Shown here piece after piece: positions 47,865-56,228 of a stretch of DNA of 64,000 bases. Under the pieces are notes generated by a model. That model did not search any database, was not told where the DNA came from, and saw nothing but the letters and a program-made list of their open reading frames with translations. Positions within the stretch are counted from its first letter, which is position 1. Every line of letters begins with the position of its first letter. The position numbers and the translations under genes are program-made. The stretch comes from Ramlibacter sp. (GTDB taxonomy: Bacteria > Pseudomonadota > Gammaproteobacteria > Burkholderiales > Burkholderiaceae_C), in NCBI GenBank assembly GCA_030695945.1, contig JAUYOG010000063.1, forward strand, positions 31,384 to 95,383, read 5' to 3'.

Positions 47865-48958
47865 ACCGCACATCGGACGACCAGAAAGTCGCGATCGCCA
47901 CACGCACGCTCGCGCTGCTGAACCAGCAGGCGGACTCGGTGCGGGCCGAGCTCACGGTGCTGCGGCAGGACCTGGCGCGGGTGCATCGCGAACTGTCCGG
48001 TGTCCCGTCCGCGCAGTTGCTGGAGGCCAACGAGCAGCTGGTGCTGGCGGCGCTGCGCGCCCAGAGCATCGCCGATTCGGCCCGGCATCGTCTGGGTGAG
48101 TTGACGCGCGCCGGCCTGGGGGCCGCCTTCCCCGCGCTGTCCGCGTCAGGCGAAATGGCCCGTGCCGAATACCAGACCCGCGTCGCCGACCTGCGCGAGG
48201 CCAACGAGCAGTTGCTGGTGGCGGCGCTGAGCTCGCAGGAGATGGAGGCGGATGCCGAACTGGCGCACAGCAAGCAGATCAAGTTCCTGGCGATGGCCGC
48301 CCACGAATTGCGCAACCCGCTGCTGCCGTTGCGGCTGGCCGCGCAGATGATGACCCGCGCGCACAGCGACGACCAACTGCTCCTCAAGCTGCAGGCCACC
48401 ATCAACGGTCAGGTCTCGCACATGGCCCGGCTGATCGGCGACCTGCTCGACGGATCGCGCATCAGCACCGGAAAGTTCCGCCTCGAGCGTTCGAGAGTCG
48501 ATCTCTGCGGCATCCTCGAAGTCGCGATCCAGACCGGCCAGCCCGCCATCGACGTGCGGCGCCACCGGTTCAGGCGGATCGGGGCGTCCGGACCGCTCAC
48601 CGTGCACGCCGACCCGGTGCGGCTGGTCCAGGTGTTCAGCAACCTGCTGGAAAACGCCGCCAAGTACACGCCCGAGGATGGCGAAATCACGCTGGAGGCG
48701 CAGGTGCTGGGCGAGTCGGTGGAAATCACCATCACGGACAACGGCATCGGCATCACGCCGCAGGCGCTGCCCCACATCTTCGACCTCTTCGTGCAGGACG
48801 AGCACGCGGCGGCCCACAACCAGGGCGGGCTGGGCATCGGACTGGCCGTCGTGCGCGAACTTGTCGAGGCGCACGGCGGCACCGTCGTCGCCGCCAGCGC
48901 CGGCCGCGGACTGGGCAGCAGGTTCACGGTGACGCTGCCGCTCGCCCCCCCCTCGTAA
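47861..48958 (+). CDS. Soluble sensor histidine kinase of the KaiC-like module
   Basis: A 365-residue kinase without membrane helices. A long N-terminal helical, probably coiled-coil region (LLNQQADSVRAELTVLRQDL and a second LREANEQLLVAALSS) leads to HisKA with H148 in MAAHELRNPLLP and HATPase_c (LLENAAKYTPEDG, GGLGIGLAVVREL). No PAS or receiver domain is present, so input most likely comes from the KaiC-like protein encoded directly upstream with a four-base overlap. No response regulator gene is adjacent. Confidence 0.9.
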   Translation: MNRTSDDQKVAIATRTLALLNQQADSVRAELTVLRQDLARVHRELSGVPSAQLLEANEQLVLAALRAQSIADSARHRLGELTRAGLGAAFPALSASGEMARAEYQTRVADLREANEQLLVAALSSQEMEADAELAHSKQIKFLAMAAHELRNPLLPLRLAAQMMTRAHSDDQLLLKLQATINGQVSHMARLIGDLLDGSRISTGKFRLERSRVDLCGILEVAIQTGQPAIDVRRHRFRRIGASGPLTVHADPVRLVQVFSNLLENAAKYTPEDGEITLEAQVLGESVEITITDNGIGITPQALPHIFDLFVQDEHAAAHNQGGLGIGLAVVRELVEAHGGTVVAASAGRGLGSRFTVTLPLAPPS

Positions 48959-48965
48959 AGTCGTC

Positions 48966-49676
48966 TCAGGCAGCTGCCGGCCGCCAGGCCGGCAGGGCGC
49001 GTACGTCCGCCGCGTCGTGCGCGTAGCAAGAGCATGACGCGGCCTCCAGCCCCTCATGGTCGAGGATGGTGATGTGGCCGCGGCTGTACTCGATGAGGTG
49101 GCGGCGCTGGAACGACGAGGCCGCGTCGCTGATCCCCACGCGGCGCACGCCGAGCATGGTGGACAGGAACTCCTGCGTCATCCTGAAGTCGGACGATTCC
49201 ATCCGGTCCCGCGTCATCAGCAGCCAGCGCGCCAGCCGCGCCTCCAGCAGGTGGAAGCGGTTGCAGCCCGCGGTCCGCGCGATCTCCCCGATCAAGGTAT
49301 TGGCATAGCGCCGCAACACGTTCTGCAGCGGCGCATGGTCGCGCAGCGCGGTGCGCAAGGCCGCCTTCGTCACCCGCAATGCCGTGCCCCCGCCCTGGAC
49401 GACGGCGCGAACGGGCGACAGGTCGGCGCCGAGCACGAGCGACACGCCAACGACACCCTCCCGGCCCACCAGCGCGACTTCGAGCGCCAGCTGGTCCTCC
49501 ACAACGACGATCAGGGATACGAGGCAGGTGAGCGGGAAGTAGACGTGGCGCAGGGGCTGGCCGGGCTCGTGGAGCACGTCGCCCAGCACCAGCGTGACCG
49601 GAGCCAGGACCGGCAGGACGTCGCGCAATGCTGCGCGCGGCAGCGCCGCCAGCAACTTGTTGGAAATGGGGGGCAT
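48966..49676 (-). CDS. Crp/Fnr-family regulator (paralogue B)
   Basis: A 236-residue protein closely similar in layout to the regulator at 33195: GDVLHEPGQPLRHVYFPLTC, GREGVVGVSLVLGA, then a helix-turn-helix in FRMTQEFLSTMLGVRRVGIS and SRGHITILDHEGLE. The C-terminus is Cys-containing (ASCSCYAHDA). I start at MPPISNKLL (49676) rather than 49772, because the longer form would read through the terminator hairpin of the gene behind it. It converges with the histidine kinase gene, seven bases apart. Confidence 0.85.
   Translation of the reverse strand: MPPISNKLLAALPRAALRDVLPVLAPVTLVLGDVLHEPGQPLRHVYFPLTCLVSLIVVVEDQLALEVALVGREGVVGVSLVLGADLSPVRAVVQGGGTALRVTKAALRTALRDHAPLQNVLRRYANTLIGEIARTAGCNRFHLLEARLARWLLMTRDRMESSDFRMTQEFLSTMLGVRRVGISDAASSFQRRHLIEYSRGHITILDHEGLEAASCSCYAHDAADVRALPAWRPAAA
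48974..48995. terminator. Hairpin between the converging kinase and Crp genes
   Basis: Nine-base perfect stem CTGCCGGCC / GGCCGGCAG with a GCCA loop, inside the last codons of the Crp-like gene and 16 bases after the kinase stop. No T-run; it may still stop transcription from the kinase side. Confidence 0.4.
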
Positions 49677-49745
49677 GGTCCATGCTGCGCCCGCGGCGAC
49701 GCCGCGTATGTGCGGTAGCACACATGCGCAGTCCCCAACGGCAAA

Positions 49746-49763
49746 GCGGCCCGTGAGGGCCGC
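49746..49763 (-). terminator. Terminator of the crystallin/glycine-zipper gene
   Basis: Seven-base stem GCGGCCC / GGGCCGC with a four-base loop; on the minus strand it is followed by TTTGCC. It lies 25 bases past the stop at 49788. Confidence 0.6.
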
Positions 49764-49787
49764 CTTGTTCATGCCGCCGGGGCCAGC

Positions 49788-50591
49788 TTACTGGCGCGGG
49801 AGGCCGTCACGGTTCACGGCAATCGTCGTGCCGGGAGGGGCCGTCATCTGGATCTGGTGGTCCTGGCCGCGGAAGTTGTAGGTCACGTCCCAGTAGGCGG
49901 GCGTGCCGCTGGTGGTGCTCTCGCAGCGGCGCACGTCACGGCTGCCGTATTGCGTGGTGTTGTCGCGGCCCACGTTGGAGCCGATGACGCCGCCGGCGAC
50001 CGCGCCGCCCACGGTCGCGATGTCCTTGCCCGAGCCGCCGCCGACCTGGTGGCCCAGGACGCCGCCGATCAGGGCGCCTGCAATCGCGCCGCCCACGTTG
50101 CGGTTGCCGTTCGGCTCGGACACCTGCTGGCGCTCGACCCAGCAGCGTTCCGTCGCGGCACCCATCACCGCGCGCACCTGCGTCACGGGCGCTTCGAACA
50201 CGCGCTCGTTGTAGCGGCGGCGGTACTGGTAATCAGCGGCCGCGACCGGCTCGGGCTGGTTCTCGTACTGGCGGCGATTGTCCGCCGGACGCACCGACGA
50301 GATGCTGTTTTGCATGCCCAGGGCCTGCAGCGAGTCGTAGCTGCCACGGCGCAGGACGACGCAGCGGCCCTCGAAGCGCGCATGCTCGCAGACTTCCCAG
50401 CGGCCGCGATCGACGACGACCGATGACGCGCGGTCATTGAAACCGGTGCGGTCGAAGTTGGCGACCTGCGCGCTGGTCGAGAAGGCGCGGCCCCGATAGC
50501 CCTCGCCTTCGTAGAAGGTGACCTGCGCCATGGCATGCGTCGTGAGGACGAGCGCGGACACGGCCAGCGCGGATTTCAGATGTCGATTCAT
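49788..50591 (-). CDS. Secreted beta/gamma-crystallin and glycine-zipper 2TM protein
   Basis: A 267-residue protein with a signal peptide (MNRHLKSALAVSALVLTTHA, cleaved near AMAQ). Residues 24-103 form two crystallin Greek-key motifs (VTFYEGEGYRGRAFSTSAQV, then WEVCEHARFEGRCVVLRRG with SYDSLQ). After a linker comes a glycine-zipper 2TM segment (GGAIAGALIGGVLGHQVGGG, AVAGGVIGSNVG) and a Cys-containing tail. Crystallin motifs often bind calcium, and glycine zippers insert into the outer membrane. The combination suggests an envelope stress or integrity protein. Confidence 0.82.
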   Translation of the reverse strand: MNRHLKSALAVSALVLTTHAMAQVTFYEGEGYRGRAFSTSAQVANFDRTGFNDRASSVVVDRGRWEVCEHARFEGRCVVLRRGSYDSLQALGMQNSISSVRPADNRRQYENQPEPVAAADYQYRRRYNERVFEAPVTQVRAVMGAATERCWVERQQVSEPNGNRNVGGAIAGALIGGVLGHQVGGGSGKDIATVGGAVAGGVIGSNVGRDNTTQYGSRDVRRCESTTSGTPAYWDVTYNFRGQDHQIQMTAPPGTTIAVNRDGLPRQ

Positions 50592-50930
50592 GGAATCTCC
50601 AGTGAGGATTGTTCCTGGCCCGTCATGCGCACGAGGCGCTCACCCACAGGAAAAAAGGGAAGAAGGCACCAGGTGAAGCGAGCGGCGGGGATGCCGCGCG
50701 GATGATCTGGAAACGGGCCTTGGACTGCACGGTGCGCGCATATCGATGAGCCGTCTGTTCGATCGCGCACATAGCTCATCAAGCGACTTTGTCCTACATC
50801 CGCGCAGCCTCATGGGTACGGCAACGCACAGACCCTGCACTCAGCCGCGGGCAACCTGCATGGGTTGACGCCGTCATCCCGCCCAGTGAGTCTCTCGCCG
50901 GGCAGCCCCCGAGATACCTGGAGATTCCAC
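50592..50930. promoter_or_regulatory. Divergent control region of the envelope-stress genes
   Basis: A 339-base gap between the crystallin-like gene (-) and the BON gene (+). It holds an inverted repeat GATGAGC (50745-50751) and GCTCATC (50774-50780), and a GTCCTACA motif at 50791-50798 that matches those at 29033 and 30525-30595. No convincing open frame or RNA gene is visible. Confidence 0.45.
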
Positions 50931-51242
50931 ATGAACAAATTCACCCGCGTTTCCGTGCTGTTCGCCGCCGTCGCGCTGACGGCGCTGGCCGGCTGCTCCT
51001 CGACCGCCCGCCACGAAAGCACCGGCCAGTACATCGACGACACCGCCATCACCACCTCGGTGAAGGCCGCGATCTTCAAGGAGCCGACGCTCAAGTCGGC
51101 CGAGATCAATGTCGAGACCTTCAAGGGCCGCGTGCAGCTCAGCGGCTTCGTCAGCAGCAAGGCGAACATCGACCGCGCCGTTCAGGTCGCGCAAGGCGTC
51201 AATGGCGTCACCTCCGTCGGCAACGACATGAGGCTCAAGTGA
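50931..51242 (+). CDS. BON-domain lipoprotein
   Basis: A 103-residue lipoprotein: signal MNKFTRVSVLFAAVALTAL with lipobox LAGC, then one BON domain (YIDDTAITTSVKAAIF, INVETFKGRVQLSGFVSS, GVTSVGNDM). BON domains bind phospholipid or envelope partners, as in OsmY, and often respond to osmotic stress. The start MNKFTR at 50931 has GGAGATT upstream. Its stop overlaps the GTG of the next gene (GTGA). Confidence 0.9.
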   Translation: MNKFTRVSVLFAAVALTALAGCSSTARHESTGQYIDDTAITTSVKAAIFKEPTLKSAEINVETFKGRVQLSGFVSSKANIDRAVQVAQGVNGVTSVGNDMRLK

Positions 51243-51454
51243 GCGCCGCCATCAAGGCCGGCATCGTCGTGGCCGCCATGCTGGTGCTGGGCGGGTGCGC
51301 CGGCATGTCGAACCGCGACCAGAACATCGTCGGGGGCGCCGCGATCGGTGGCGTCGCCGGTGCCGTGCTGACGGGCGGCAGCCCGCTGGGCACTGTCGGT
51401 GGCGCCGCCGTGGGCGGTGTGATCGGCAACGAGGTGAGCAAGGACCGTCGCTGA
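51239..51454 (+). CDS. Glycine-zipper (OsmB-like) small lipoprotein
   Basis: A 71-residue lipoprotein starting at a GTG that overlaps the BON gene stop. The signal ends in VLGGC, followed by NIVGGAAIGGVAGAVLTGG and TVGGAAVGGVIGNEV, a double glycine-zipper as in OsmB. It probably inserts in the outer membrane. Coupling to the BON gene points to a shared osmotic or envelope-stress role. Confidence 0.82.
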   Translation: MSAAIKAGIVVAAMLVLGGCAGMSNRDQNIVGGAAIGGVAGAVLTGGSPLGTVGGAAVGGVIGNEVSKDRR

Positions 51455-51514
51455 CGCGATCGCGGCGCCATCGGCCGCGAGGCCCCTGGCGCTGCACCCC
51501 AAGGAGAAATCATC

Positions 51515-51898
51515 ATGACAAACTTTTCGCATTCAATGACGATGGCGCTGGGCGCCATCGCCCTGTTGGCCGCCGGTGCCGCCGGCGCCGCGTCGCCGAT
51601 GTCCGAAGCGCAGGCGCGCTACCAGAAGGAGCGGGCCGCCTGCATGAACGGCACGTCCAACCAGGACCGCGCCACCTGCCTGAAGGAAGCCGGCGCCGCG
51701 CTGGGTGAAGCCAAGCGGGGCGCACTGGGCGCCTCGGGCGACGGCAGCCTCGCCCGCAACCAGATGATGCGTTGCGACGCGCTGCCTGCGCAGGATCGCG
51801 AGGACTGCACCATGCGCATGAAGCACGGCACCATGAGCGGCAGCGCCCAGCAAGGCGGCATCCTGCGCGAGATCGAGCGCCCGGTGCCCACGCGCTGA
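51515..51898 (+). CDS. Exported small protein with Cys pairs, unknown function
   Basis: A 127-residue protein with a signal peptide (SMTMALGAIALLAAGAAGAA, mature start near SPMSEA). The mature part has four cysteines in two pairs (RAACMNGTSNQDRATCLKEA and MRCDALPAQDREDCTMRM), which suggests two disulfides in the periplasm. AAGGAG precedes the ATG. It lies between envelope-stress mini-genes. Similar proteins are common and unnamed in Burkholderiales. Confidence 0.78.
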   Translation: MTNFSHSMTMALGAIALLAAGAAGAASPMSEAQARYQKERAACMNGTSNQDRATCLKEAGAALGEAKRGALGASGDGSLARNQMMRCDALPAQDREDCTMRMKHGTMSGSAQQGGILREIERPVPTR

Positions 51899-51925
51899 GC
51901 ACGACCCACTCCAACGAATCACGCC

Positions 51926-52279
51926 ATGAACCTCTATCCCGTCGCCGCGGCCCTTGTGTTCTGCTCAGTTGCCACGGCCAGCGTGCCCGACGCCTGGCTG
52001 CGCGATGCGCAGGAGCCGCCAGCCGAAGCGGCAGCGGTGCCGGCCGCGGCGGAAGAAGCCGCGCCCCGGGCGCGGGTCCGATGCACCACGTGCGGCGTGG
52101 TGGAAGCGATCCGGCGCATTGAACACGGCGGCGGCGTGCCCGCCAGTTTCGAATTCACGGTCCGGCTGCGTGACGGGTCGACCCGCACCAGCAATACCGC
52201 CAGCGCCGCCGGTTGGCGCAGCGGCGACCGGATCATGCTCATCGGCGGCGCCGCGGCGACGCCCGTCTCCCAACTCTAG
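51926..52279 (+). CDS. Exported small protein, unknown function
   Basis: A 117-residue protein with a hydrophobic N-terminal signal (MNLYPVAAALVFCSVATA), an Ala/Glu/Pro-rich linker, a CTTCG metal- or disulfide-type pair, and a beta-rich ending (FEFTVRLRDGSTRTSNTASA, then GWRSGDRIMLIGG). The end resembles the tail of SlyB-like envelope proteins, but without a glycine zipper. It starts 28 bases after the previous gene's stop and is probably cotranscribed. Confidence 0.7.
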   Translation: MNLYPVAAALVFCSVATASVPDAWLRDAQEPPAEAAAVPAAAEEAAPRARVRCTTCGVVEAIRRIEHGGGVPASFEFTVRLRDGSTRTSNTASAAGWRSGDRIMLIGGAAATPVSQL

Positions 52280-52287
52280 GAAGCACC

Positions 52288-52437
52288 ATGCTCTACACCA
52301 TTGCCCTCATTCTCGTGATCCTGTGGCTGCTCGGAATGGTCACTTCGGTGAGCGCCGGCGGATTGATCCACATCCTGCTCGTCATCGCCATCGTGGTCGT
52401 CCTGTTGCGCGTCATCAGCGGCCGCAAGGTTCTCTAG
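52288..52437 (+). CDS. Lmo0937-family membrane mini-protein
   Basis: A 49-residue protein with two membrane helices: MLYTIALILVILWLLGMVTS and HILLVIAIVVVLLRVI, separated by a Gly-rich turn. It fits the small Lmo0937 family, common in stress clusters. AGGAAGC precedes the ATG, and it lies nine bases after the previous stop. Confidence 0.85.
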   Translation: MLYTIALILVILWLLGMVTSVSAGGLIHILLVIAIVVVLLRVISGRKVL

Positions 52438-52491
52438 CCGCGGCGCGGGCCGCGAACGATGCGTCAGAATTTGCCTTTCAAGGCAAATCCG

Positions 52492-53169
52492 ATGCATTCG
52501 TTCCAATCGCCCGATCCCGGCTTCCAGGCCGCCATCATCGATCTCGACGGCACGATGGTCGACACGCTCGGCGACTTCGCCGTGGCCCTCAACCGCATGC
52601 TGGAGGAACTCTCGCTGCCGCTCATCGAGCCGTCGGCGATCGAGCGGATGGTGGGCAAGGGGTCCGAGCACCTGATCCGCTCCGTCCTGGCGCACGTCGG
52701 TGCGCCGCCGACGTCCTACGAGCGGGCTTGGGCCTCTTACCAGCAGCACTACCTCGCCATCAACGGCCACTATTCGACCGTCTATCCGGGGGTGGTGGAG
52801 GGGTTGCGGGCGTTGCGCGATGCGGGCTTGAAGCTCGCATGCCTGACCAACAAGCCCACCGACTTCGCGAGGCCGCTGCTGGAGGCCAAGGGCCTCATGG
52901 AATTCTTCGAGGTGGTGTTCGGCGGCGACCTGTTCGAGCGCAAGAAGCCCGATCCGCTGCCGCTCGTCAAAACCTGCGAGGCGCTGGGTTCAGCGCCCGC
53001 GCGCACGCTGGTGGTCGGCGATTCGAGCAATGACGCGCGTGCGGCGCGCGCCGCCGGTTGCCCGGTGATCCTCGTCACCTACGGCTACAACCATGGCGAG
53101 CCGGTGCGCCGCGTGGACGCGGACGGCTACGCCGATTCGCTCGCCGAGGCGGCGGCCATGCTCAGCTGA
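52492..53169 (+). CDS. gph: Phosphoglycolate phosphatase
   Basis: A 225-residue HAD hydrolase. The nucleophile motif is IIDLDGTMVDT, motif II is CLTNKPT, motif III includes KKPDPLPL, and motif IV is GDSSNDARAA. It dephosphorylates 2-phosphoglycolate, a product of DNA repair and oxygenation. It precedes trpE, as in related genomes. The start could also be the ATG at 52459, which adds 11 residues; MHSFQSPDP at 52492 better fits the family's short N-terminus. Confidence 0.9.
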   Translation: MHSFQSPDPGFQAAIIDLDGTMVDTLGDFAVALNRMLEELSLPLIEPSAIERMVGKGSEHLIRSVLAHVGAPPTSYERAWASYQQHYLAINGHYSTVYPGVVEGLRALRDAGLKLACLTNKPTDFARPLLEAKGLMEFFEVVFGGDLFERKKPDPLPLVKTCEALGSAPARTLVVGDSSNDARAARAAGCPVILVTYGYNHGEPVRRVDADGYADSLAEAAAMLS

Positions 53170-53754
53170 TCAGGCCGGCCTGCCCAGCAGCGCATCCTTG
53201 AGTTTCCAGTCGGCGGGGTTGGGCCCCAGCCAGATGCGCAGCAGCGCGTTGAAGAACTCGGGCTCCTTGAAGGGCTCGCCCTGCTGCACGCCCTTGACCG
53301 TGATCACGGTGCCGGTGCCCGGCACCCAATCGATCATGAAGTTTTCGCCGGGGTTGAGCTTCTTGTGGTCCGAGAAGATCTGGCTCATGCGCATCACGCC
53401 GGGAATCAATTTGGAGAATGCCGCCTTGTCCATGTTGTCTTCGATGCCGCGGGAGAACAACTTGCCGAGTTCATTGGTGTCGATCTCGCGCAGCATGGTG
53501 ATGTTCAAGCGCTTGGCGCCGGGCATGGCCAGCACCTGGTCGGGCGTGTCCGCTTTCTTCGGCAGGTACAGGCCCGCCGCATAAACCTTGAACACGGCCT
53601 TGTAGCGCACGCCCGCGCCGTTGAGTTGCGCCTTGGTGCCGCGCACATCCGTGGATTCGTCGAATTTCACGCCCGACACGGTCACCTGCGAGAAGGCATT
53701 GGCGGCCAGGAGCAGCGCGCCCAGCGCCAGTCCCCATTGATTCAGCATCTTCAT
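53170..53754 (-). CDS. Exported chalcone-isomerase-like protein
   Basis: A 194-residue protein with a signal peptide (MKMLNQWGLALGALLLAANA, then FSQVTV) and the chalcone-isomerase-like fold: VRYKAVFKVYAAGLYLPKKA, LNITMLREID and DWVPGTGTVITVKG. Bacterial members lack the plant active site and probably bind fatty acids or similar ligands in the periplasm. It is divergent from the trp leader; the 142-base gap holds both control regions. It converges with gph directly at the stop. Confidence 0.85.
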   Translation of the reverse strand: MKMLNQWGLALGALLLAANAFSQVTVSGVKFDESTDVRGTKAQLNGAGVRYKAVFKVYAAGLYLPKKADTPDQVLAMPGAKRLNITMLREIDTNELGKLFSRGIEDNMDKAAFSKLIPGVMRMSQIFSDHKKLNPGENFMIDWVPGTGTVITVKGVQQGEPFKEPEFFNALLRIWLGPNPADWKLKDALLGRPA

Positions 53755-53880
53755 CTTGGAACTCCAAAAAAGAACGATCGTGCGATTTTCGGATTCTCGC
53801 GTACGGCGGCAGACGGTCCAATAGGGTTTTCGCGCGTAACCGTATGTTTCTTGACCAGGGTCAGCTGCCCGCGGCGGCTT

Positions 53881-53889
53881 TGCTACACT
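53881..53889 (+). promoter_or_regulatory. Extended -10 element before trpL
   Basis: TGCTACACT is an extended -10 hexamer (TACACT with upstream TG). No -35 at normal spacing is evident; a TTGACC lies farther up at 53851. Initiation about seven bases on would place the transcript start at or next to the trpL ATG. Confidence 0.4.
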
Positions 53890-53896
53890 TCGGGCC

Positions 53897-53980
53897 ATGT
53901 TCATCCACCGCACCGATGTGGCAGGTCTGAGGGGCCAGGGAGCCTGGCCCTGGCGGAAGCCTGAATTCGTGCGTTCCTGA
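53897..53980 (+). CDS. trpL: Putative trp leader peptide (trpL)
   Basis: A 27-residue frame MFIHRTDVAGLRGQGAWPWR ending KPEFVRS. The Trp-Pro-Trp (codons at 53945-53953) is what a transcription-attenuation leader needs, because Trp is otherwise rare. It sits 97 bases upstream of trpE. A stem (53932-53939 with 53943-53950) covers the Trp codons and two mutually exclusive hairpins follow the stop. The leader may start on its mRNA without a ribosome site. The function is inferred from position and codon content. Confidence 0.65.
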   Translation: MFIHRTDVAGLRGQGAWPWRKPEFVRS

Positions 53981-53982
53981 TT

Positions 53983-54026
53983 GCACGGGGCAGCCCGTGC
54001 CCCCGCGCCTCGATCCCCTGGGGCAC
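53983..54026 (+). promoter_or_regulatory. trp attenuator: competing hairpins
   Basis: Hairpin 1: GCACGGG (53983-53989) with CCCGTGC (53994-54000). Hairpin 2: GTGCCCC (53997-54003) with GGGGCAC (54020-54026). The two share 53997-54000 and cannot form together, the arrangement of an anti-terminator and terminator. The T-run after the second is weak (CATCTT). Confidence 0.55.
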
Positions 54027-54076
54027 CATCTTGAATCGAAGCGGCACCCTGCCGCGGAGCTTGTGGAGGCTCACCC

Positions 54077-55576
54077 TTGATCACCGAACTCGAATTCAAA
54101 AGCCTTGGCGTTGCGGGCTACAACCGCATCCCGCTGATCGCCGAGGCGTTCGCGGACCTCGAAACGCCGTTGTCCCTGTACCTGAAGCTGGCCCACGCCC
54201 GTGACGGCGGCAAGCACAGCTTCCTGCTCGAATCCGTCGTGGGTGGCGAGCGGTTCGGCCGCTACAGCTTCATCGGCCTGCCGGCGCGCACGCTGTTGCG
54301 CTGCAGCGGCTTCGGCGCCGACGCCCTCACGGAAGTCGTCACCCATGGGCAAGTCGTCGAAGCCGCCCGCGGCAACCCGCTGGACTTCATCGGCGAGTAC
54401 CAGAAGCGCTTCAAGGTGGCGCTGCGGCCCGGCCTGCCGCGTTTTTGCGGCGGCCTGGCCGGCTACTTCGGCTATGACACGGTGCGCTACATCGAGAAGA
54501 AGCTGGAAAAAAGCTGCCCGCCCGACAGCCTGGGCTGCCCGGACATCCTGCTGCTGCAGTGCGAGGAGCTGGCCGTCATCGACAACCTGTCGGGCAAGCT
54601 GTACCTGATCGTGTATGCCGACCCGGGCCAGCCCGAGGCGTTTGCCAACGGCAAGAAGCGGCTGCGCGAGCTGCGCGAGCAGCTCAAGTACTCGGTGAGC
54701 GCGCCGGTCATCAGGCAGACCCAGACCTTCCCGGCCGAACGCGATTTCGCCAAGGCCGACTACCTGAAGGCCGTGGAGCGAGCCAAGGAGCTGATCGAAG
54801 CCGGCGACTTCATGCAGGTGCAAGTGGGCCAGCGCATCAAGAAGCGGTATACCGAGTCGCCGCTGTCGCTGTACCGGGCGCTGCGCTCGCTCAATCCCAG
54901 CCCCTACATGTACTACTACCACTTCGGGGACTTCCACGTGGTGGGTGCGTCGCCGGAGATCCTGGTGCGCCAGGAGCAGACGCCCGAAGGCCAGAAGGTC
55001 ACGATCCGGCCGCTCGCCGGCACCCGCCCGCGTGCCTCCACGCCCGAGGCCGACAAGGCCGTGGAGCAGGAGCTGATCAACGACCCGAAGGAGCGCGCCG
55101 AGCACGTCATGCTGATCGACCTGGCGCGCAACGATATCGGCCGCATCGCGAAGACCGGCACGGTGAAGGTTACGGAAGCGTTCGCGGTCGAGCGCTACAG
55201 CCACGTGATGCACATCGTCAGCAACGTCGAGGGGATCCTGAACGACGGGATGACCAGCATCGACGTGCTGAAGGCCACCTTCCCCGCCGGCACGCTCACC
55301 GGCGCGCCCAAGGTGCACGCGATGGAAATGATCGACCAGCTCGAGCCCACCAAGCGCGGCCTCTACGGCGGCGCCTGTGGCTACCTGAGCTACGCCGGGG
55401 ACATGGACGTCGCGATCGCGATCCGCACCGGGATCATCAAGGACCAGATGCTGTACGTGCAGGCCGCGGCCGGCGTGGTCGCCGACTCCGTGCCCGAGCT
55501 GGAGTGGAAGGAGACCGAGGCCAAGGCCCGCGCCTTGCTCCGCGCCTCCGAGCTGGTCGAGGAGGGTCTCGAATGA
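54077..55576 (+). CDS. trpE: Anthranilate synthase component I
   Basis: A 499-residue chorismate-using enzyme that makes anthranilate together with TrpG. Typical blocks are [18 protein letters not shown] near the N-terminus (the tryptophan-binding feedback region), [62 protein letters not shown] and [20 protein letters not shown]. The start is a TTG with a TGGAGG ribosome site eight bases upstream. Expression is probably controlled by the leader at 53897-54026. The gene ends inside a dispersed repeat that separates it from trpG. Confidence 0.97.
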   Translation: MITELEFKSLGVAGYNRIPLIAEAFADLETPLSLYLKLAHARDGGKHSFLLESVVGGERFGRYSFIGLPARTLLRCSGFGADALTEVVTHGQVVEAARGNPLDFIGEYQKRFKVALRPGLPRFCGGLAGYFGYDTVRYIEKKLEKSCPPDSLGCPDILLLQCEELAVIDNLSGKLYLIVYADPGQPEAFANGKKRLRELREQLKYSVSAPVIRQTQTFPAERDFAKADYLKAVERAKELIEAGDFMQVQVGQRIKKRYTESPLSLYRALRSLNPSPYMYYYHFGDFHVVGASPEILVRQEQTPEGQKVTIRPLAGTRPRASTPEADKAVEQELINDPKERAEHVMLIDLARNDIGRIAKTGTVKVTEAFAVERYSHVMHIVSNVEGILNDGMTSIDVLKATFPAGTLTGAPKVHAMEMIDQLEPTKRGLYGGACGYLSYAGDMDVAIAIRTGIIKDQMLYVQAAAGVVADSVPELEWKETEAKARALLRASELVEEGLE

Positions 55577-55653
55577 GCGCCGCCGGACCGCTCCAAGGCG
55601 CGAAGGCCCCCTCGGGGGGCAGCGCAGTACACGAAGTGACAAGCGTGGGGGTC
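55574..55653. repeat. Dispersed intergenic repeat, copy 3 (trpE-trpG spacer)
   Basis: Contains CCAAGGCGCGAAGGCCCCCT, CGGGGGGCAGCGCAGTACAC and GAAGTGACAAGCGTGGGGGT. It is the reverse complement of the element at 9931-10004 and near-identical over its core to that at 16535. It occupies the whole gap between trpE and trpG. Confidence 0.78.
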
Positions 55654-55655
55654 AC

Positions 55656-56228
55656 ATGCGTCTCCTCATGATCGACAACTACGACAGCTTCACCTACAAC
55701 CTGGTGCAGTATTTCGGCGAGCTGGGCGCGCAGGTGGAAGTCTTTCGAAACGACGAGATCACGGTGGAAGGCATTGCCGAGCGCGCGCCCGATCGCCTCG
55801 TGGTGTCGCCCGGACCCTGTTCGCCGGCCGAGGCGGGCATTTCGGTCGAGGCAATCCGCCACTTCGCCGGCAAGCTGCCGATCCTCGGCGTGTGCCTGGG
55901 CCACCAGTCGATCGGCGCCGCGTTCGGCGGCAGGATCGTCCGCGCCCGCCAGCTCATGCATGGAAAGACCAGTGTGATCACCACGAGCCGCGAGGGCGTC
56001 TTCGCCGGCCTGCCCGAGAAATTCACCGTCAACCGCTATCACTCGCTGGCGATCGAGAAATCCTCGTGCCCGGCCGAGCTGGCCGTGACGGCCTGGACCG
56101 ACGATGGTGAAATCATGGGTGTGCGGCACAAGGAACTGGCCATCGAGGGCGTGCAGTTCCATCCCGAATCCATCCTGACCGAGCATGGGCATGCCATGCT
56201 CAAGAATTTCCTGGAGGACAACCGATGA
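55656..56228 (+). CDS. trpG: Anthranilate synthase component II (glutamine amidotransferase)
   Basis: A 190-residue class I amidotransferase. The nucleophile Cys lies in [10 protein letters not shown], the oxyanion motif in VVSPGPCSP, and the His/Glu pair in [13 protein letters not shown]. It supplies ammonia from glutamine to TrpE, and may also serve PabB. Its end overlaps the ltaE start by four bases (ATGA). Confidence 0.96.
   Translation: MRLLMIDNYDSFTYNLVQYFGELGAQVEVFRNDEITVEGIAERAPDRLVVSPGPCSPAEAGISVEAIRHFAGKLPILGVCLGHQSIGAAFGGRIVRARQLMHGKTSVITTSREGVFAGLPEKFTVNRYHSLAIEKSSCPAELAVTAWTDDGEIMGVRHKELAIEGVQFHPESILTEHGHAMLKNFLEDNR

Noticed and set aside
50592..50930. A small RNA in the divergent spacer
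   Set aside because: No promoter plus terminator pair could be recognised; only inverted repeats and the GTCCTACA motif.
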